Shown: positions 21,651 to 33,282 of the stretch, piece by piece
Numbering within the stretch: the stretch's first letter is position 1
How the letters are laid out: each line of letters begins with the position of its first letter
Assembly: GCF_030272615.1 (NCBI RefSeq)
Contig: NC_081413.1
Location: 551,703,136-551,767,135 of the forward strand
Origin: Cryptomeria japonica
Lineage: Eukaryota > Streptophyta > Pinopsida > Cupressales > Cupressaceae
Length of the DNA stretch: 64,000 nucleotides
Reading direction: 5' to 3'
Program-made: the position numbers and the translations under genes
The notes under the pieces: generated by a model
Database searches by the model: none
Seen by the model: the letters and a program-made list of their open reading frames with translations, nothing else
Told to the model about the DNA's origin: nothing

Positions 21651-23594
21651 GCAGTATGTGCCCCATGGACATGTGAAGGCTGTCTTATGTTGGTCCTCTG
21701 GTGCGATCTTTATTTGATTGTATCCTGAAAAGCCATCCATGAGTGAAAGCATCGAATGTCCTGCTGTTAGATCCACTATGATGTCGATATTTGGTAGGGG
21801 GAAATCATCCTTAGGATAGGCCTTATTTAGATCTCTAAAGTCGGTACAAATGCGGATGCCCCCTTTTGGTTTTCCAACTGGCACAATATTGGAGATCCAT
21901 TCTGCATAATCAATTGGTCTAATGAAACCAACATCCAGGAGTTTCTTGAGTTCTGTTTTTACTAGCACTGCAATCTGAGGATGCATCTTACGAAGCTTCT
22001 GCTTGACAGGTTTGGCTCCTTCTGCTACAGTGAGGTGATGCATGACTAAATCAGGATCAAGCCCAGGCATGTCTACATATGACCATGCAAAGTTGATCTG
22101 ACGCTGCTGGAAGAACTCTATAAATTTAGGCTGTTCCTTGGGAGTGAGAAGAGATGCCAGATGTATGATATGAGGATTTTCAAGAGTCCCCACATTGTAT
22201 TCTTTGGTCTCCTCAATGAGGATCGTTGATCGTTCCTGTTGTGCATTAGCAGGGAGAATGTCAAACCCTTCATCCTCAGCCGCCTCAGAGAGGTTTTCAC
22301 CGTTGGATATGCTCTTTCTTTTTACTTTTGTCTGATCAAACAGTGCCACAGTGTGGTTTTCACTGGAAGATCCATGTTTTATTGTTATATTTTTGCAGCT
22401 GAAAGGTTTGGCATCCGCCCCGAAGTATGCTGCGCTATTAAGTTCAATGGCGAATCCAGCTTTGTGATCCCCGCTTGGTAGGTTATCCCGTAATTCCAAA
22501 AAGTCAATGATGGCCTCATCATTTTGGAAGAGGTCAAGACATGGGAGATTTGGTTGGTTCCATTCGATGAGTTCAGGGTGGATAATGGGCATTACTTCAT
22601 CGATTAGGTTAAGTTCGTTAGAGGTATCAGTGAGGGTTAAGACAGTGTGGTGAAGGTCGTTGATGGTACTCTCCCTGTCAGAATCAGGCGTAGGATGAGA
22701 CGTAGGGTCTGTGGAAGATGTTTCCGGTTCAGGAACCCAAGTGGTCTTTATCTGTGCTTCTCCGTAAACAGGGATATCTTTGCGGGGTGGAGGCGGTGAT
22801 GTGTCTTCCTCATCTGAAGTGTTAAGTTGCACGGAATCAAATTCCCATTCATGTGAGTCGGTCTCTGAGTCACTTTCCAGCATTCGATTGCTATACCATA
22901 CCGGGATGTCTCTGGAGTTGAATACTGCAGGCGTGATTGGTTTATGTACCTTTGTAGTGATCGGTGCTGTAGGAATTTTGATGGGGATTAAAGGATTTGT
23001 TACTGGAAGTATCGACATTGTTGACGTAGTGGCTTCTGTTGGAACGGCTGGTGCCATAGATGCTACTGCGGGTTCTGATACAGTTGCTACTACAAATGGT
23101 GTTGCGGATGGGATTACTGGTTCGTTTGGTGGGATGATTGGTATTGTAGATGGTTGCGGTGGGTTTGTGAGCCTCGATGGGGCAGTGGGGATAGTGTTTG
23201 ATGGTGCTTTGATTATGAAAGGTGTCCTCTTTGCAGTAGGTGGGCAAAATGGTTTGCTAGGTTTTCCTTTGAATCTGAGTTTAGGAAGGATCTCTTTTTC
23301 AAAGCCTAGGCCTGTATTACCTTTGGGTTTGAATTCTGGTAGCAAAGGTTCATGTCGTCCTTGTTTGCAGTATCCCAAAGCACTCTGACCATCATATCCC
23401 ATTCTTTGCATAATGAGGAGGCCTTTGCCATACTGTTCCGTAGGAAGTGTAACTCGCGGTTTATCAGTGGTGATGGGATCTTTATAGATCCAGTCAGCTA
23501 GGTCCTCATCTTGTGTTTCTTCCTCTTGACTCTTTCCAAGGATGAAAGGCGTCAAAGCACATGCTAGCGTGATTAGTGGTTGCTGGAGTAACTG
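21651..23594 (-). pseudogene. Tat G-patch domain, proline-rich linker and first half of reverse transcriptase
   Basis: Near the start, GLLIMQRMGYDGQSALG with the KPKGNTGLGFE that follows (about 23427-23310) has the glycine pattern of a G-patch, an RNA-binding module. A Pro/Thr/Val-rich linker of about 120 codons follows. The reverse transcriptase starts with KPVKQKLRKMHP and VKTELKKLLDVGFIRP (22020-21920). It continues with RICTDFRDLNKAYPKDDFPLP and the catalytic aspartate block MDGFSGYNQI (about 21742-21713). A TAG at 21648-21650 interrupts it where related elements have tyrosine. Confidence 0.9.
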
Positions 23595-24961
23595 CTATGG
23601 TTTACCATGTGTTCTAGGAGAAGTGGGCATTTGTCCCACACAAAAGAGCTGACTCAAGTTGTATTCTCCAGGACCTTCCTCTGCTACTTTCATTTTAAGC
23701 TTTTCTTGCTTGGGTATAGGGGTGTTCGAACTGTCAAGAGAGGCAGGATTTACATATGATGTGGAGGAAATGGCTTCCCTATTATTAGGAACTGTAATCT
23801 CTGGTTGATGGCTGATATTATGGCAACATGCAAAGGGATTTGCATCGCCCAGGATTGTGATCTCTGTACCATTATGTGGGAACTTGATACATTGATGGTA
23901 GGTAGATGGAACAGCTTGCATGGCATGTATCCAAGGTCTCCCTAATAATAGATTATATGGCAAAGGAAGGTCCAGAACCTGACAGATGATGTGCTTTACC
24001 ATAGGGCCCACTCGGATTGGTAGTACCACAGCTCCTTTGGATGAACGCTCTGCATCATCATAGGCCTTGATGGTGATCTTCTTGCGAGGATCCACTGATT
24101 CTATTGCATATCCCAATGCTGTGACCAACTGTAGTGTGCAAATGTTTAGGCCTGCTCCATTATCTATCAAGACTCGCTTGATCCTGTGTTGGTTGATAAA
24201 GCCTTCAATGTGTAGCGAAGCATTATGAGGTTGTTGGAACGAAGAGTTGTCACTTTCGGAAAAAGTGAGACAAGGTGATGACTTTAGATTTCCAACCATG
24301 GCTTGAAATTGGTCTATATTCAAATTTGCAGGGACTGACGCCTCTTGGAGTGCTTGATCCAAGATAGTTTTATGAGATGGTGATAGACGCAAAAGCTCTA
24401 AAATGGATATAAGCGCAGGGGTTTTGTCTAATTGTTCCACAAGATTGTATTGCTTTGGGACGAAGGTGGTGTCTTGTGGAGCTGCCTTTATGGTAACTTT
24501 GCCGCGACGTGTAACAACATTGCAATTGGAGTTGGGATTTTTGAAGGTTATAGTTGCAACTTGTTCATTGGCATCATACAGGTGATTTACAGTGTAGTTA
24601 TACGCAGTCTGCGTATAATCAGTGGTATCAGTGCCTCGCCGGGAAGTGGAAGGACCCCTTTGATCTTGTGATGGAAGTGGATTTTTGAACATCAGATGAT
24701 CATTATTTGTTGTTTTTGGGTCATGTCCTTCAATCTCAATTTCTCCTCGATCAATAAGATCCTGAATGAGATCTTTCAATCGGTGACAATTACTTGTCTT
24801 CTGTCCTCTTCCTTGATGGAACTCACAGTGTTCAGTATCTCTCCACCATGCTGGTTTGACCTGAGGTTCATAGTTTGATAGTTTAGGTAGAGTGACCAAA
24901 TTTTGAGAAATGAGTTGTCGCAACACTGTTTCAATGGGTTCCCCTAAGGGAGTGTATGTTC
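23595..24961 (-). pseudogene. Tat gag end (zinc finger) and aspartic protease
   Basis: The stretch begins with LGEPIETVLRQLI. CEFHQGRGQKTSNCHRLKDLI at about 24827-24765 is the CX2H-type zinc finger seen in Tat and Athila gag. The protease active site reads VLIDNGAGLNIC at about 24186-24150, where the family has D(T/G)G, so asparagine replaces the middle residue. LLLGRPWIHAMQAVPSTYHQ at about 23949-23890 is the second conserved block. A TAG at 23595-23597 separates it from the next part, in the same frame. Confidence 0.88.
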
Positions 24962-26215
24962 ATTTTTGTTTTTGCTGACGAGGTCTTGGTTCATCATGAG
25001 ATGTGATGCGACCTTGATTAGGAGGAACATTTGTGTTATTCTGAGGTGGAGGATTTTGTCCTGCAAATCGAACCACAGGTTGTGCATTTTGGATAGTCCG
25101 GGCATCCACAACCCCATCATTGACGATGTTCTTGTTTTTATTCTAGAAGTTTGGTTTATCGCTATTGAAGCGTGGGCGAGGACCATCTTTTGGTTCATTA
25201 AAGATTTTGATGAGTCCTTTCTTGATGAGTGCCCTTTCACATTTTAAACCCTTGGTGATCATATTGTTAAAAGAGTCTGTGTCTTTGACATCCAGGTGAA
25301 ATTCCATTTCTTCGTTTAAGTTGGAAATGAAGATTTCCACTAGTTCTCGTTCAGGTAACTGAAGAGAACGTCTGCTAGACATTTGGCGCCATCGTTGCAG
25401 GAATACTGAGAATAGTTCACCTGGTTTTTGTTTGGTGTTGCACAGATCAGCCATGGTGATGTCGCGTTCAATATTATAAGAGTAATGAGATAGGAACTTC
25501 TGGATGAGTTCCTCAAATGTTCTAATGCCACCTGGTAATCGGGAAAACCATGATGTGGTTGTTCCTCCCAAGCTTTAGGGAAAAAGGCGCATTAGGTATG
25601 TGTCTTCATATGCCACTTCAAGACAAGTGGAATGAAATTCTCTGACATGATCACGAGGATCTCCCTTTCCTCTATATTTTTCGAATTTTGGTGTTTCGAA
25701 CCCGCGTGGAAAGGGTGGCATATAAAGATTCCTATCAAAGGATAGGGACAGATGTCGTTAAGTGAGAATTTATTGGTCTTAACACCACTATGAAGTTGTT
25801 GGGCGAGATTCTCGACTTGTTGCTGCAACATCTCCATCTCATTTGGAGGAGGAGGTGGTGGGTTACCTCGAGGAATGTTATATCTGATGTGATTTCTTCC
25901 TCTTTCCTCCTCGTGGCGACTTTGTCTTTCTGATGTTTGTCTTAATTGGGCAAGATCAAAGTCAGAGGGGAGTTTGGCTCCTTCTTGAGCGAGTTTTAAG
26001 AAGTGAGCATCCGCATTGCTCCTGAGTATTTCATCAAACAATCTGTTAAAGTGAGGGTTATGCTGAACCCTTTCGATTGTTGAAGGAGTGGGAGTACTTG
26101 GGTTTTCGTCATTTATATTGCCTCCAAGTGCTTCTTGAAATTCATTGAGATTTTCGTCTTCTTCTTCCTCAATTTCTATTTTTCGTTGCCGTGACCGTGA
26201 TCGGGTTTGAGCCAT
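24962..26215 (-). pseudogene. gag: Tat gag, with a frameshift and stops
   Basis: I chose the start at 26215 (MAQTRSRSRQRK, basic N-terminus) rather than the longer frame from 26320. An acidic stretch and a proline run follow. The frame shifts near 25740 within YPFDRN-like sequence and the correct frame continues (MPPFPRGFETPKFEKY) to a TAA at about 25573. The GGTTTSWFSRLPGGIRTFEEL capsid block (25568 onward) and FSVFLQRWRQM are typical of plant gypsy retrotransposon gag. A TAG at 25143-25145 and another stop near 24961 follow. All pieces after the frameshift share one frame with pol down to 18927. Confidence 0.88.
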
Positions 26216-28556
26216 TTTGCTTGCAAGTTTTTGTTGAAGTTGATTGAAGATGATGATGAGTTGTCGATGAAATGAAAGATTGCTGGTTGGTGATTTGTGT
26301 TGTATGGGGATCTCTAGCACTTTAAGGTAGATGTAACCAAAATTCCTTCTTTGAATTGCTTGTTTGTTTGATAAGTTTGGATGGGATAAGGTGTAGAGAA
26401 ATCTGAGATGTGTTATAGATTTTGACTACCTAGCAATGAGAGGATTCACTCATGAACTAGTTTTAACCTACGTAGATGTGTCTCTTAGGATGAGCGTATC
26501 CTAGATGTAGAAACAATCTAAAAAGTGATGTGATGTGTTTGATTCAAGCAATATCTTAAAAGGAATCTTGGGACAAGAACCTCTTTATGTTTTGAGAGTT
26601 TTGGGATGGATTGATGATGGAATAATGATGTATGAATGAGATGATGGATGTTTTGTTTTCAAATTCAATAAAAACTTTGTGTTACAAATGGAACAAACTC
26701 TACTTCTTCCCTTTCAGGTGTTGGTGGCACTTCTCGAGCTGTGTTGTAGGTGATGTAGACGTTTGGGAAGAAGTTGGGATTAATCTTTCCTCCTTGATTT
26801 TTGTGATAACTTAGAGCTCTATATTGCATAAAAGCTCTGCGGTTCAATGATTCTAAATCAAACTCGTTTGTTTTTCCTTGAAGGTATAGACGCATGCGAT
26901 GAAGAAAGACTCTGTGTGAGACAAAAATTTGTCTATTGAGATAGAAGAATTTCCTTCGTTTGATCAAAGCCTTTGAGCTTAATGGTCTTCTTTTCAAGTT
27001 GATATTCTGATGACGCTTCTTCTTTCGCAAGATGTGAAGAATGGTCATAAAATTTTGACTCTGTTGTAGTTTGCACTTTGTTGATGTGTTTGGTTGTTTT
27101 GAGAAATGTTGGATGAATACTTTGTTTTTGGGAAGTGATTTTCTGATTTTTTCTTTGACAAGAAAACAAAGCAAGCACACAAACACAAGAATGTTGCCTC
27201 AAAGGCACAAATGAGTATGGGTCTAGATCAACCCAATCCTTGGACTTGTATATGACCCTTCCTTTAGATGTATTTTAAGGTGTATTTCCAAAGCCTGAAG
27301 TCAGCTCAATTGACACTAGGTCTGTAAAACGAACACACTTCAAACACTTTTTATCCCTAAGGTCAAATGGCCAGTTGTGATAAATTTAGCCCACATCTTG
27401 ATATTTCTTCAACTTTGGTACTACATACCTTATGAATCCTGTCGTGGTAGGTAAGGATGTGATATACTAAGTCTTGCACGAGCATAACAAATAGATGATC
27501 CCTATGATGGGGGAGTCACCACTTTTATCAAGCCACAAGTGACTTTTCAAAAAGCTATGTTTCTACTCAAGGAAATATGTATGGTGAGTATCTTGGGAGC
27601 AAAACCATCTATGCTCTTGCACTAAATTATATCTCAAATATCCTCAATCAATAGAACGGGTGGGCTACTACTTAAAGGTGTTTAGTCATGTTCGATGTTT
27701 TTGGACATAAGTTCATTCTGCAGTGACTCACTTAAGAGTCTTATAACTAGTGGTGGGGCCCATTTGTCCTTTCGGCCAGTTACACTGTAGGAACAACTAT
27801 ACCCAAGGCTACAACTTTCGCTCTCACCTGATTTCTATAGCGGCTCGAAGGATTTACCGCGCGAGGTCGTTCCCAAGAGTGATGTGTCTCTTGGCAGGCC
27901 TCTCTTAAAAAGATAAAAATTTTGAGCGTTACTAACACTTTTCTCTTGCACCTAGGACCACGAGAGCCAAGGGAGAGGATAGTGTGTGTTAGAGGTAGGA
28001 CCACTCGACTGACCTTTGTGCACAAGCGTGCCAAACACCAAATTCACTTGTTCTTTTTAATCCATCATTGCAATGTGATTTAACTATTTGGAGATGTTGC
28101 TCCAATAGTCATGGTGTTCTTTTTAACTTCAAAAACAATGTGTTTTGTAATCTAGAATTTGGAAATCCTGGTCAACTTAATGAAAAACACGTTTGCATGA
28201 AGTAAAATCTATTTTTGCAAAAATCAAAACAAGTGGTTTGTAAGTTTTTAACTGCACCAAAATTTGAAGTGTGGCTTGTGATTTTTAGATTTGATGCAAG
28301 GAAAGAAACTTTGTTTGGTTGATTTTAAACACCCAAAATAAAGATGAATCCTAACTAGAAAACAATGAAAATTTGTCGTTTTGTGTTTTTCAATGTTCTT
28401 TTTAAGCATCAAATGACAAATGTGTGATTTTTATGGTGAGTTGTTAACCTGCATGAACAAAAACAAGTTAGTAAAAATCGGTGTTCAAGGAGGGCTTCCA
28501 CAAGCCTAAGATGTTCAATTTTTCGGTTACAAGGCGACTTGGACAACACTCTGTCG
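26216..28556 (-). other. Tat 5' leader, non-coding, about 2.3 kb
   Basis: The region lies between the decamer array and the gag start at 26215. It has a 173-codon frame at 27186-26665 (minus, Lys/Arg/Phe-rich, no recognisable domain) that may be chance or a leader ORF. No other coding signal is seen. Confidence 0.6.
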
Positions 28557-28835
28557 CAATAGCGCTAGTCTGCGTTTTGGACAGAAGCGCTAATTTATAC
28601 AATAGTGCTAGTCTGCGTTTGCAGAAGCGCTACTTTACACAGTAGCGCTTAGAGAATTGGAGAGACAGAAAAGACAGAAGCGCTAGAATTTTACCAATAG
28701 CGCTAGAATAATCTCAAAAGCGCTTAAACAGTTTCAAAAGCGCCGAAACTTTTACAATAGCGCTATTGTAGGGACAATAACGCTAAAAGAAAAAATATCG
28801 GTAGCGCTAGAACGTGTTCAATAGCGCCGAAGCGC
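28557..28835 (-). repeat. Array of about 13 AGCGCT-centred decamers in the Tat leader
   Basis: On the plus strand the units read CAATAGCGCTAG, CAGAAGCGCTA or CAAAAGCGCT at irregular spacing of 15-30 bases. On the element's sense strand they read AGCGCTATTG or AGCGCTTTTG. The array begins about 45 bases downstream of the primer site. Confidence 0.85.
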
Positions 28836-28881
28836 GACCTGTGTGGCACTTTCAACAATCAAACATGTTAGTAAAAATAAA

Positions 28882-28920
28882 ATCAGAAGGTTGCGTGTTT
28901 GATTCACGTCGGGTTCACCA
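28882..28920 (-). other. Extended primer binding site matching the 3' half of tRNA-Trp (39 nt)
   Basis: The plus strand ends GGGTTCACCA two bases from the LTR, so the minus strand begins TGGTGAACCCGACGTGAATC. Compared with plant tRNA-Trp as I remember it, the plus strand reproduces the tRNA from just after the anticodon through the terminal CCA. One C-to-T difference lies in the T loop. Primer sites usually match only 12-18 nt. Confidence 0.8.
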
Positions 28921-28922
28921 AA

Positions 28923-30367
28923 TGATGCCCTCCTAAATGGCACAAGGTTAGTCAATGATGAAATAACACAAAACACACAAAACCATTAGTGTTAGTCAAT
29001 CAAAAACTAATCTAAAAAGGCATACCAAAAGAGAGACTACAAGCATGCAAGCATATTTAACTATCAAAGCAAACATGATGAGGCATCTCTAAATACCTCC
29101 TAACATACTCTTAGTTCCTTCTCCCTTGTTCCTCTCCTCTCCAAGTTCCAAAATAGTGTAGCTCTCAGCAGCTTTTTGCACTATGGATGCTTATGGAGGA
29201 TTGAGATTGTAGTATAGCTCCAAATATGAAATGAAAAGCTAATACTAATCTATTGATGCTAAAATGATTGATTTTATTTAAAACAACAAGATATTAGATA
29301 ATTATGCTAAATGCTCTCTAAAAATGCCTATAGCTTAAATGCATACAAGTTTTCAGGATCTGGATTATGAAGGAATGGGTTCTATTTATAGGAAAAATGG
29401 AGCAATGGATGGCCAGGATTGAAAGGTTTAATCAAGGGTCAAGCTTGAAAGTTGGGGATCCATGTGCACAATTTGCACCAATGAAATGGTGACAAGTGTC
29501 AACATAGGGTTGGGTTGAAAGAAGGGGTTGGAGGCATTGAATGCCTGAGAAGACTTCATGGTTATCTAAAGGCTAAGGGTCAAGTCTAAATTAAGATTAC
29601 CCATTGGATTAAGAGTTAATCCAAGGATAAACCTTTGTGCAAATGATTAAGAGATAATCATGGTCAAAGCATTAAAGGCCTGATGAGACCCTTGGGTTGG
29701 GTAGAGGTTGAGTCAAAACAAATGTTTTAACCATGCGGGAGGGTTTGGGTTAACCATTAATGGTTATTGGAGACTTTGTGGATTAAGTGGTTGAAAGTTG
29801 GAAGCCTTTAATGGCTATCAAAGACTTTGAGGATTTAAGTGGTTGAAGGTTGAAAACCTTTAATGGTTATCAAAGACTTTTAGGCTTTGAGAAGTGACTC
29901 CATTTTGCTTAAGAATGTGACAATAATTAGGGGATGGATTAGGCTAATTAGGAAGGGGTTAGAAGAATCTAGAAGGGGATTAGATTTTGCAAATGGATTT
30001 GGTGGGTGAGGGAAAATAGGATTTTATTTAAAATAAAAATTCATTTATTTCAATAAATGTGTGCAAGTTGCATTTGTAGGAAAATGCAAGTGGGGTGGGG
30101 ATAATGATTTAAATAAATGTTTTATTTAATTTATTTAAAAGAGGAAAAGGGGATTTTATTAAATAAATAGATTTTATTTATTTAATTGAATGGAATTTGA
30201 TTTAATTAATTAATTAAAATAAATTGAATAATTTATTTAATTAATAGAAGAATGTTTGGGGATGAATTAATTAAATATTAATTTAATTAACTGATGGCTA
30301 GTAGATTTTTAATCAAATAAATAGTGAATATTTATTTAATTAAGCTGGACAGATTTGTGTGACTACA
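28923..30367 (-). repeat. Tat 5' LTR (element sense), 1445 bp
   Basis: On the minus strand it starts TGTAGTCACACAAATC and ends GGGCATCA. It contains AT-rich stretches near its start (30000-30340). A TATA-like TATAAATAGA lies on the minus strand at about 29391-29382, which fits transcription towards lower coordinates. Confidence 0.95.
29382..29391 (-). promoter_or_regulatory. TATA box of the Tat 5' LTR
   Basis: The minus strand reads TATAAATAGA, about 980 bases into the LTR. The same box is kept in the other LTR near 12282-12291. Confidence 0.6.
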
Positions 30368-30372
30368 GATAC

Positions 30373-31784
30373 AACCAGATTTGAAGGCAAAATTTTCTCA
30401 AACACAACAACTAGTAGACAAAGGAAAATGTACAGCAGTCACCCAAACAATATTTCAAGTTGAAATTAAGGATGAAAATTGGTTATGGCATTTGAGATTT
30501 GGACACTTCAACTTTGGAGGCTTAAATCTATTACATAGAAAGAACATGGTAAGGGGATTGCCACTCATAGAGAAACCAACAAGATTATGTGAAGGTTGCA
30601 TTCTAGGCAAACAACATAGGGAATCATTCCCAATAGGAAAGTCAATGAGGGCAGTAGCACCATTAGAGATTGTCCACTCAAACTTATGCGGTCTTATGCA
30701 AACATCATAAATTGGTGGAAGATATTATTTCATGACTTTCATTGACGACTATACAAGTAAAACTTGGGTCTTCTTGAAACATAAAGATGATGCATTTGAT
30801 TACTTTCACCAATTCAAGGCCCTTGTGGAGAAGCAAAGTGGATATTATATCAAAGCATTAAGAACGAATAGAGGTGGTGAGTATATCTCAAATGAATTCC
30901 TAAGTTTTTGCAAGGATAATGGTATTCACAAACAATTTACTACAAGGTATACACCTCAACAAAACGGTGTAGCTGAAAGGAAAAATAGAACGATTATGGA
31001 AATGGCAAGGAGCATGCTAAAAGCAAAACATTTATCAAATGAGTACTGGGCTGAAGCTGTCTCATGTGTAGTCTATATAATAAATAGATGGCCAACCAAG
31101 AGTCTAAAGAATATGATTCCTGAAGAAGCATGGAGTGGAAGAAAACAAAATGTTGCTCACATGAGAGTGTTTGGTTGTGTGGCATATGTGCATGTCCCAA
31201 ATGAATTAAGAAAGAAGTTGGACAGCAAAGGAGAAAGATGTATATTCGTGGGATATAGCGAAGAATCAAAGGCATATAAACTATACAATCCAATAACCAA
31301 AAGGGTAATAATCAACAGAGATGTGCAGTTTATTGAAGAGGAATCATGGGATGGCACCCTAGAGAAAACAGTTAATGTAACAACAAGCATACAACAAGAA
31401 AATGGAGAAGAAATTATACCAGCAGGTATTCCTCCAAATGTGACTCCTCCCACTCCCATTCAAAGTCAGCAAAGTGGTCCTCAAATGACACTGTCATCAA
31501 GTACAAGGACAGCCTCACATATTCAAGCAAACACCCCTTCAAGTAGACAACAAACACCAACAACAATAGGAACTCATAGTGCAGGCCCATCAAGTCCACA
31601 TTCTATAAGTTCAAATTCAAGTGACACGTCAAATCCAATATTAGCAAGCATGAGAAGACTAAAATTCAGAAGTTTAAGAGACATTTATGAGCAAAATGAA
31701 GGTGAGAATAACACAGGTCTGAATTCTCTTTTTGCATTATATTCACATGTTGATGGACCCATTCATTTTGAAGATGCAATTTAA
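30373..31784 (+). pseudogene. Copia integrase, two catalytic aspartates changed to asparagine
   Basis: The frame resumes after the nested element. The HHCC pre-integrase zinc domain runs from WLWHLRFGHFNFGGL (about 30480-30525) to CEGCILGKQHR (about 30588-30620). The first catalytic aspartate lies in VHSxLCG and is AAC (Asn) at 30681-30683. The second lies in LRTxRGGEY and is AAT (Asn) at 30867-30869. The glutamate in NGVAERKNRT (about 30963-30992) is kept. A TAA at 30708-30710 also cuts the frame. VFGCVAYVHVP and FVGYSEESKAY blocks and a Ser/Thr/Pro-rich linker follow until TAA 31782-31784. Confidence 0.93.
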
Positions 31785-33273
31785 GATGAAAAGTGGATAA
31801 AAGCAATGGATGAAGAAATAAATGTAATAGAAAATAATGAAACTTGGGAGTTAGTGAGTATTCCAAAACGAAAAGAAGTTATAGGTGTAAAGTGGGTGTA
31901 TAAGACGAAATGCAATGTAGAAGGAAGGATTGAAAGGCATAAAGCAAGATTGGTTGTCAAGGGATACAAACAACAACCAGGTAGAGAATGTGATGAAACT
32001 TATGCTCCCATTGCAAGGATGGAAACAATAAGGGCAGTCTTGGCTATAGCAGCTCAACATAAATGGAAGGTATATCAAATGGATGTAAAGTCAACATTTT
32101 TAAATGGAGTATTAAAATAGGAGGTGTATATAGAACAACCACCTAGATTTGAGGTTCAAGGACAAGAAGACAAAGTGTATAAGCTGAAAAAGGCACTTTA
32201 TGGTTTGAAGCAAGCACCACGGGCATGGTATAACAGAATTGACACATACTTCTTGAGCAATAATTTTAACAAAAGTGATGGTGAGCCTACTCTCTACATC
32301 AAGGAAGGTGATGGTAAGATCTTAATTGTTGTTTTGTATGTAGATGACTTAATATTCATAGGGAATGATGATATTCTCGTTGTTGATTTCAAAGAAACAA
32401 TGAAAAGTGAATTTGAGATGACTGATCTAGGGTTGTTAAGATACTTTCTAGGAATAGAAGTGCATCAAAAGAAGAATGGTATTTTTATTTGTCAATCAAA
32501 GTATACAGATCAGATCTTGAAGAGGTTTAAAATGCAAAATAGCAAGTTTGCTCCAACACCAACAACCACAGGTCTTAAATTGAGTAAGGCAATCCAAACC
32601 TTTACAGAAGCATGGTTGGAAGTTTAATGTATTTAACTGCAACAAGACCTGATATAATGTATGCAGTGAGTTTAATTTCAAGGTTTATGGAGACCCCAAA
32701 GGAGACACACTAGTTGGCAGCCAAAAGAATAATGAGATATGTTAATGGAACAAAGGCATATGGAATTTTGTATGGTGCAACAAATCATTTCAAGTTAGTT
32801 GGCTACATGGACAATGATTGGGCAGGCAGTTTAGATGATAGAAAAACCACATCAGGTTATGCATTTCATTTGGGTCCAGGAGTCATTTCTTGGGCTTCCA
32901 AGAAACAACCAATTGTTTCACTTTCTACAACTAAATCTGAGTATATAGCAGCAACAGGGGGCAACATGCCAAGCCATATGGATGAGAAGGATATTAAAAG
33001 ATTTAAGACATGAACAAAAGGGGGCAACTAAAATATTTTGTGATAACAACTCAACAATTGCACTATCCAAGAACACAGTTTTTCATAAAAGAAGCAAACA
33101 TATTGATACAAGGTATTATTTTATAAGGGAACTAATCAATGATGGTGAAGTTATTTTGGAGCATTACAGGTCTGAAGAATAGTATGCTGATACTTTTACA
33201 AAGGCATTGGTAAGAGATAGTTTTGTTCATCAAAGAGACAACTTGGGCATCATGGATGGCAACAGTTGTGATT
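31785..33273 (+). pseudogene. Copia reverse transcriptase and RNase H, broken
   Basis: The frame continues from the integrase. Blocks seen are WVYKTKCNVEGRIERHKARL (31897-31956), YQMDVKSTFLNGVLK, ALYGLKQAPRAWY (about 32193-32231) and the active site LYVDDLIFIG (about 32334-32363). Stops lie at 32118-32120 (TAG before EVYIEQP) and near 32625, where the frame shifts. The RNase H follows with DNDWAGSLDDRKTTSGYAF (about 32813-32870), VSLSTTKSEYIAAT and, after another shift, IFCDNNSTIALSKN and KHIDTRYYFIRE. TAG codons at 32712-32714 and 33180-33182 replace glutamine in the family pattern. The end is TAA at 33272. Confidence 0.93.
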
Positions 33274-33282
33274 AAGGGGGGA
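33274..33282 (+). other. Copia polypurine tract
   Basis: AAGGGGGGA lies directly before the right LTR. Confidence 0.9.

Larger units (their letters stand above)
11824..30367 (-). mobile_element. Tat-lineage Ty3/gypsy retrotransposon, 18.5 kb, nested in the copia element
   Basis: LTRs of 1445 bp each are at 28923-30367 (5' in element sense) and 11824-13268 (3'). Minus-strand order is LTR, tRNA-Trp primer site, 2.7 kb leader, gag, protease, G-patch, reverse transcriptase, RNase H, archaeal-type RNase H, integrase, a long non-coding zone with an antisense plant mobile domain ORF, polypurine tract, LTR. The second RNase H and the antisense extra ORF are Tat-lineage traits. I count about a dozen differences between the LTRs, all but one transitions, so the insertion is recent. 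The gag-pol frame still has five stops and one frameshift. Confidence 0.95.

Noticed and set aside
22780-23388. 202-codon plus-strand frame rich in Gly, Val and Ala
   Set aside because: It is antisense to the Pro/Thr/Val-rich linker of Tat pol and has no domain.
26665-27186. 173-codon minus-strand frame in the Tat leader as an extra gene
   Set aside because: No recognisable domain and very biased composition; kept only as a note in the leader entry.
28870-28922. A tRNA gene on the plus strand
   Set aside because: Only the 3' half is present and it abuts the LTR exactly where a primer site must be; no acceptor 5' strand, D arm or anticodon is found upstream.
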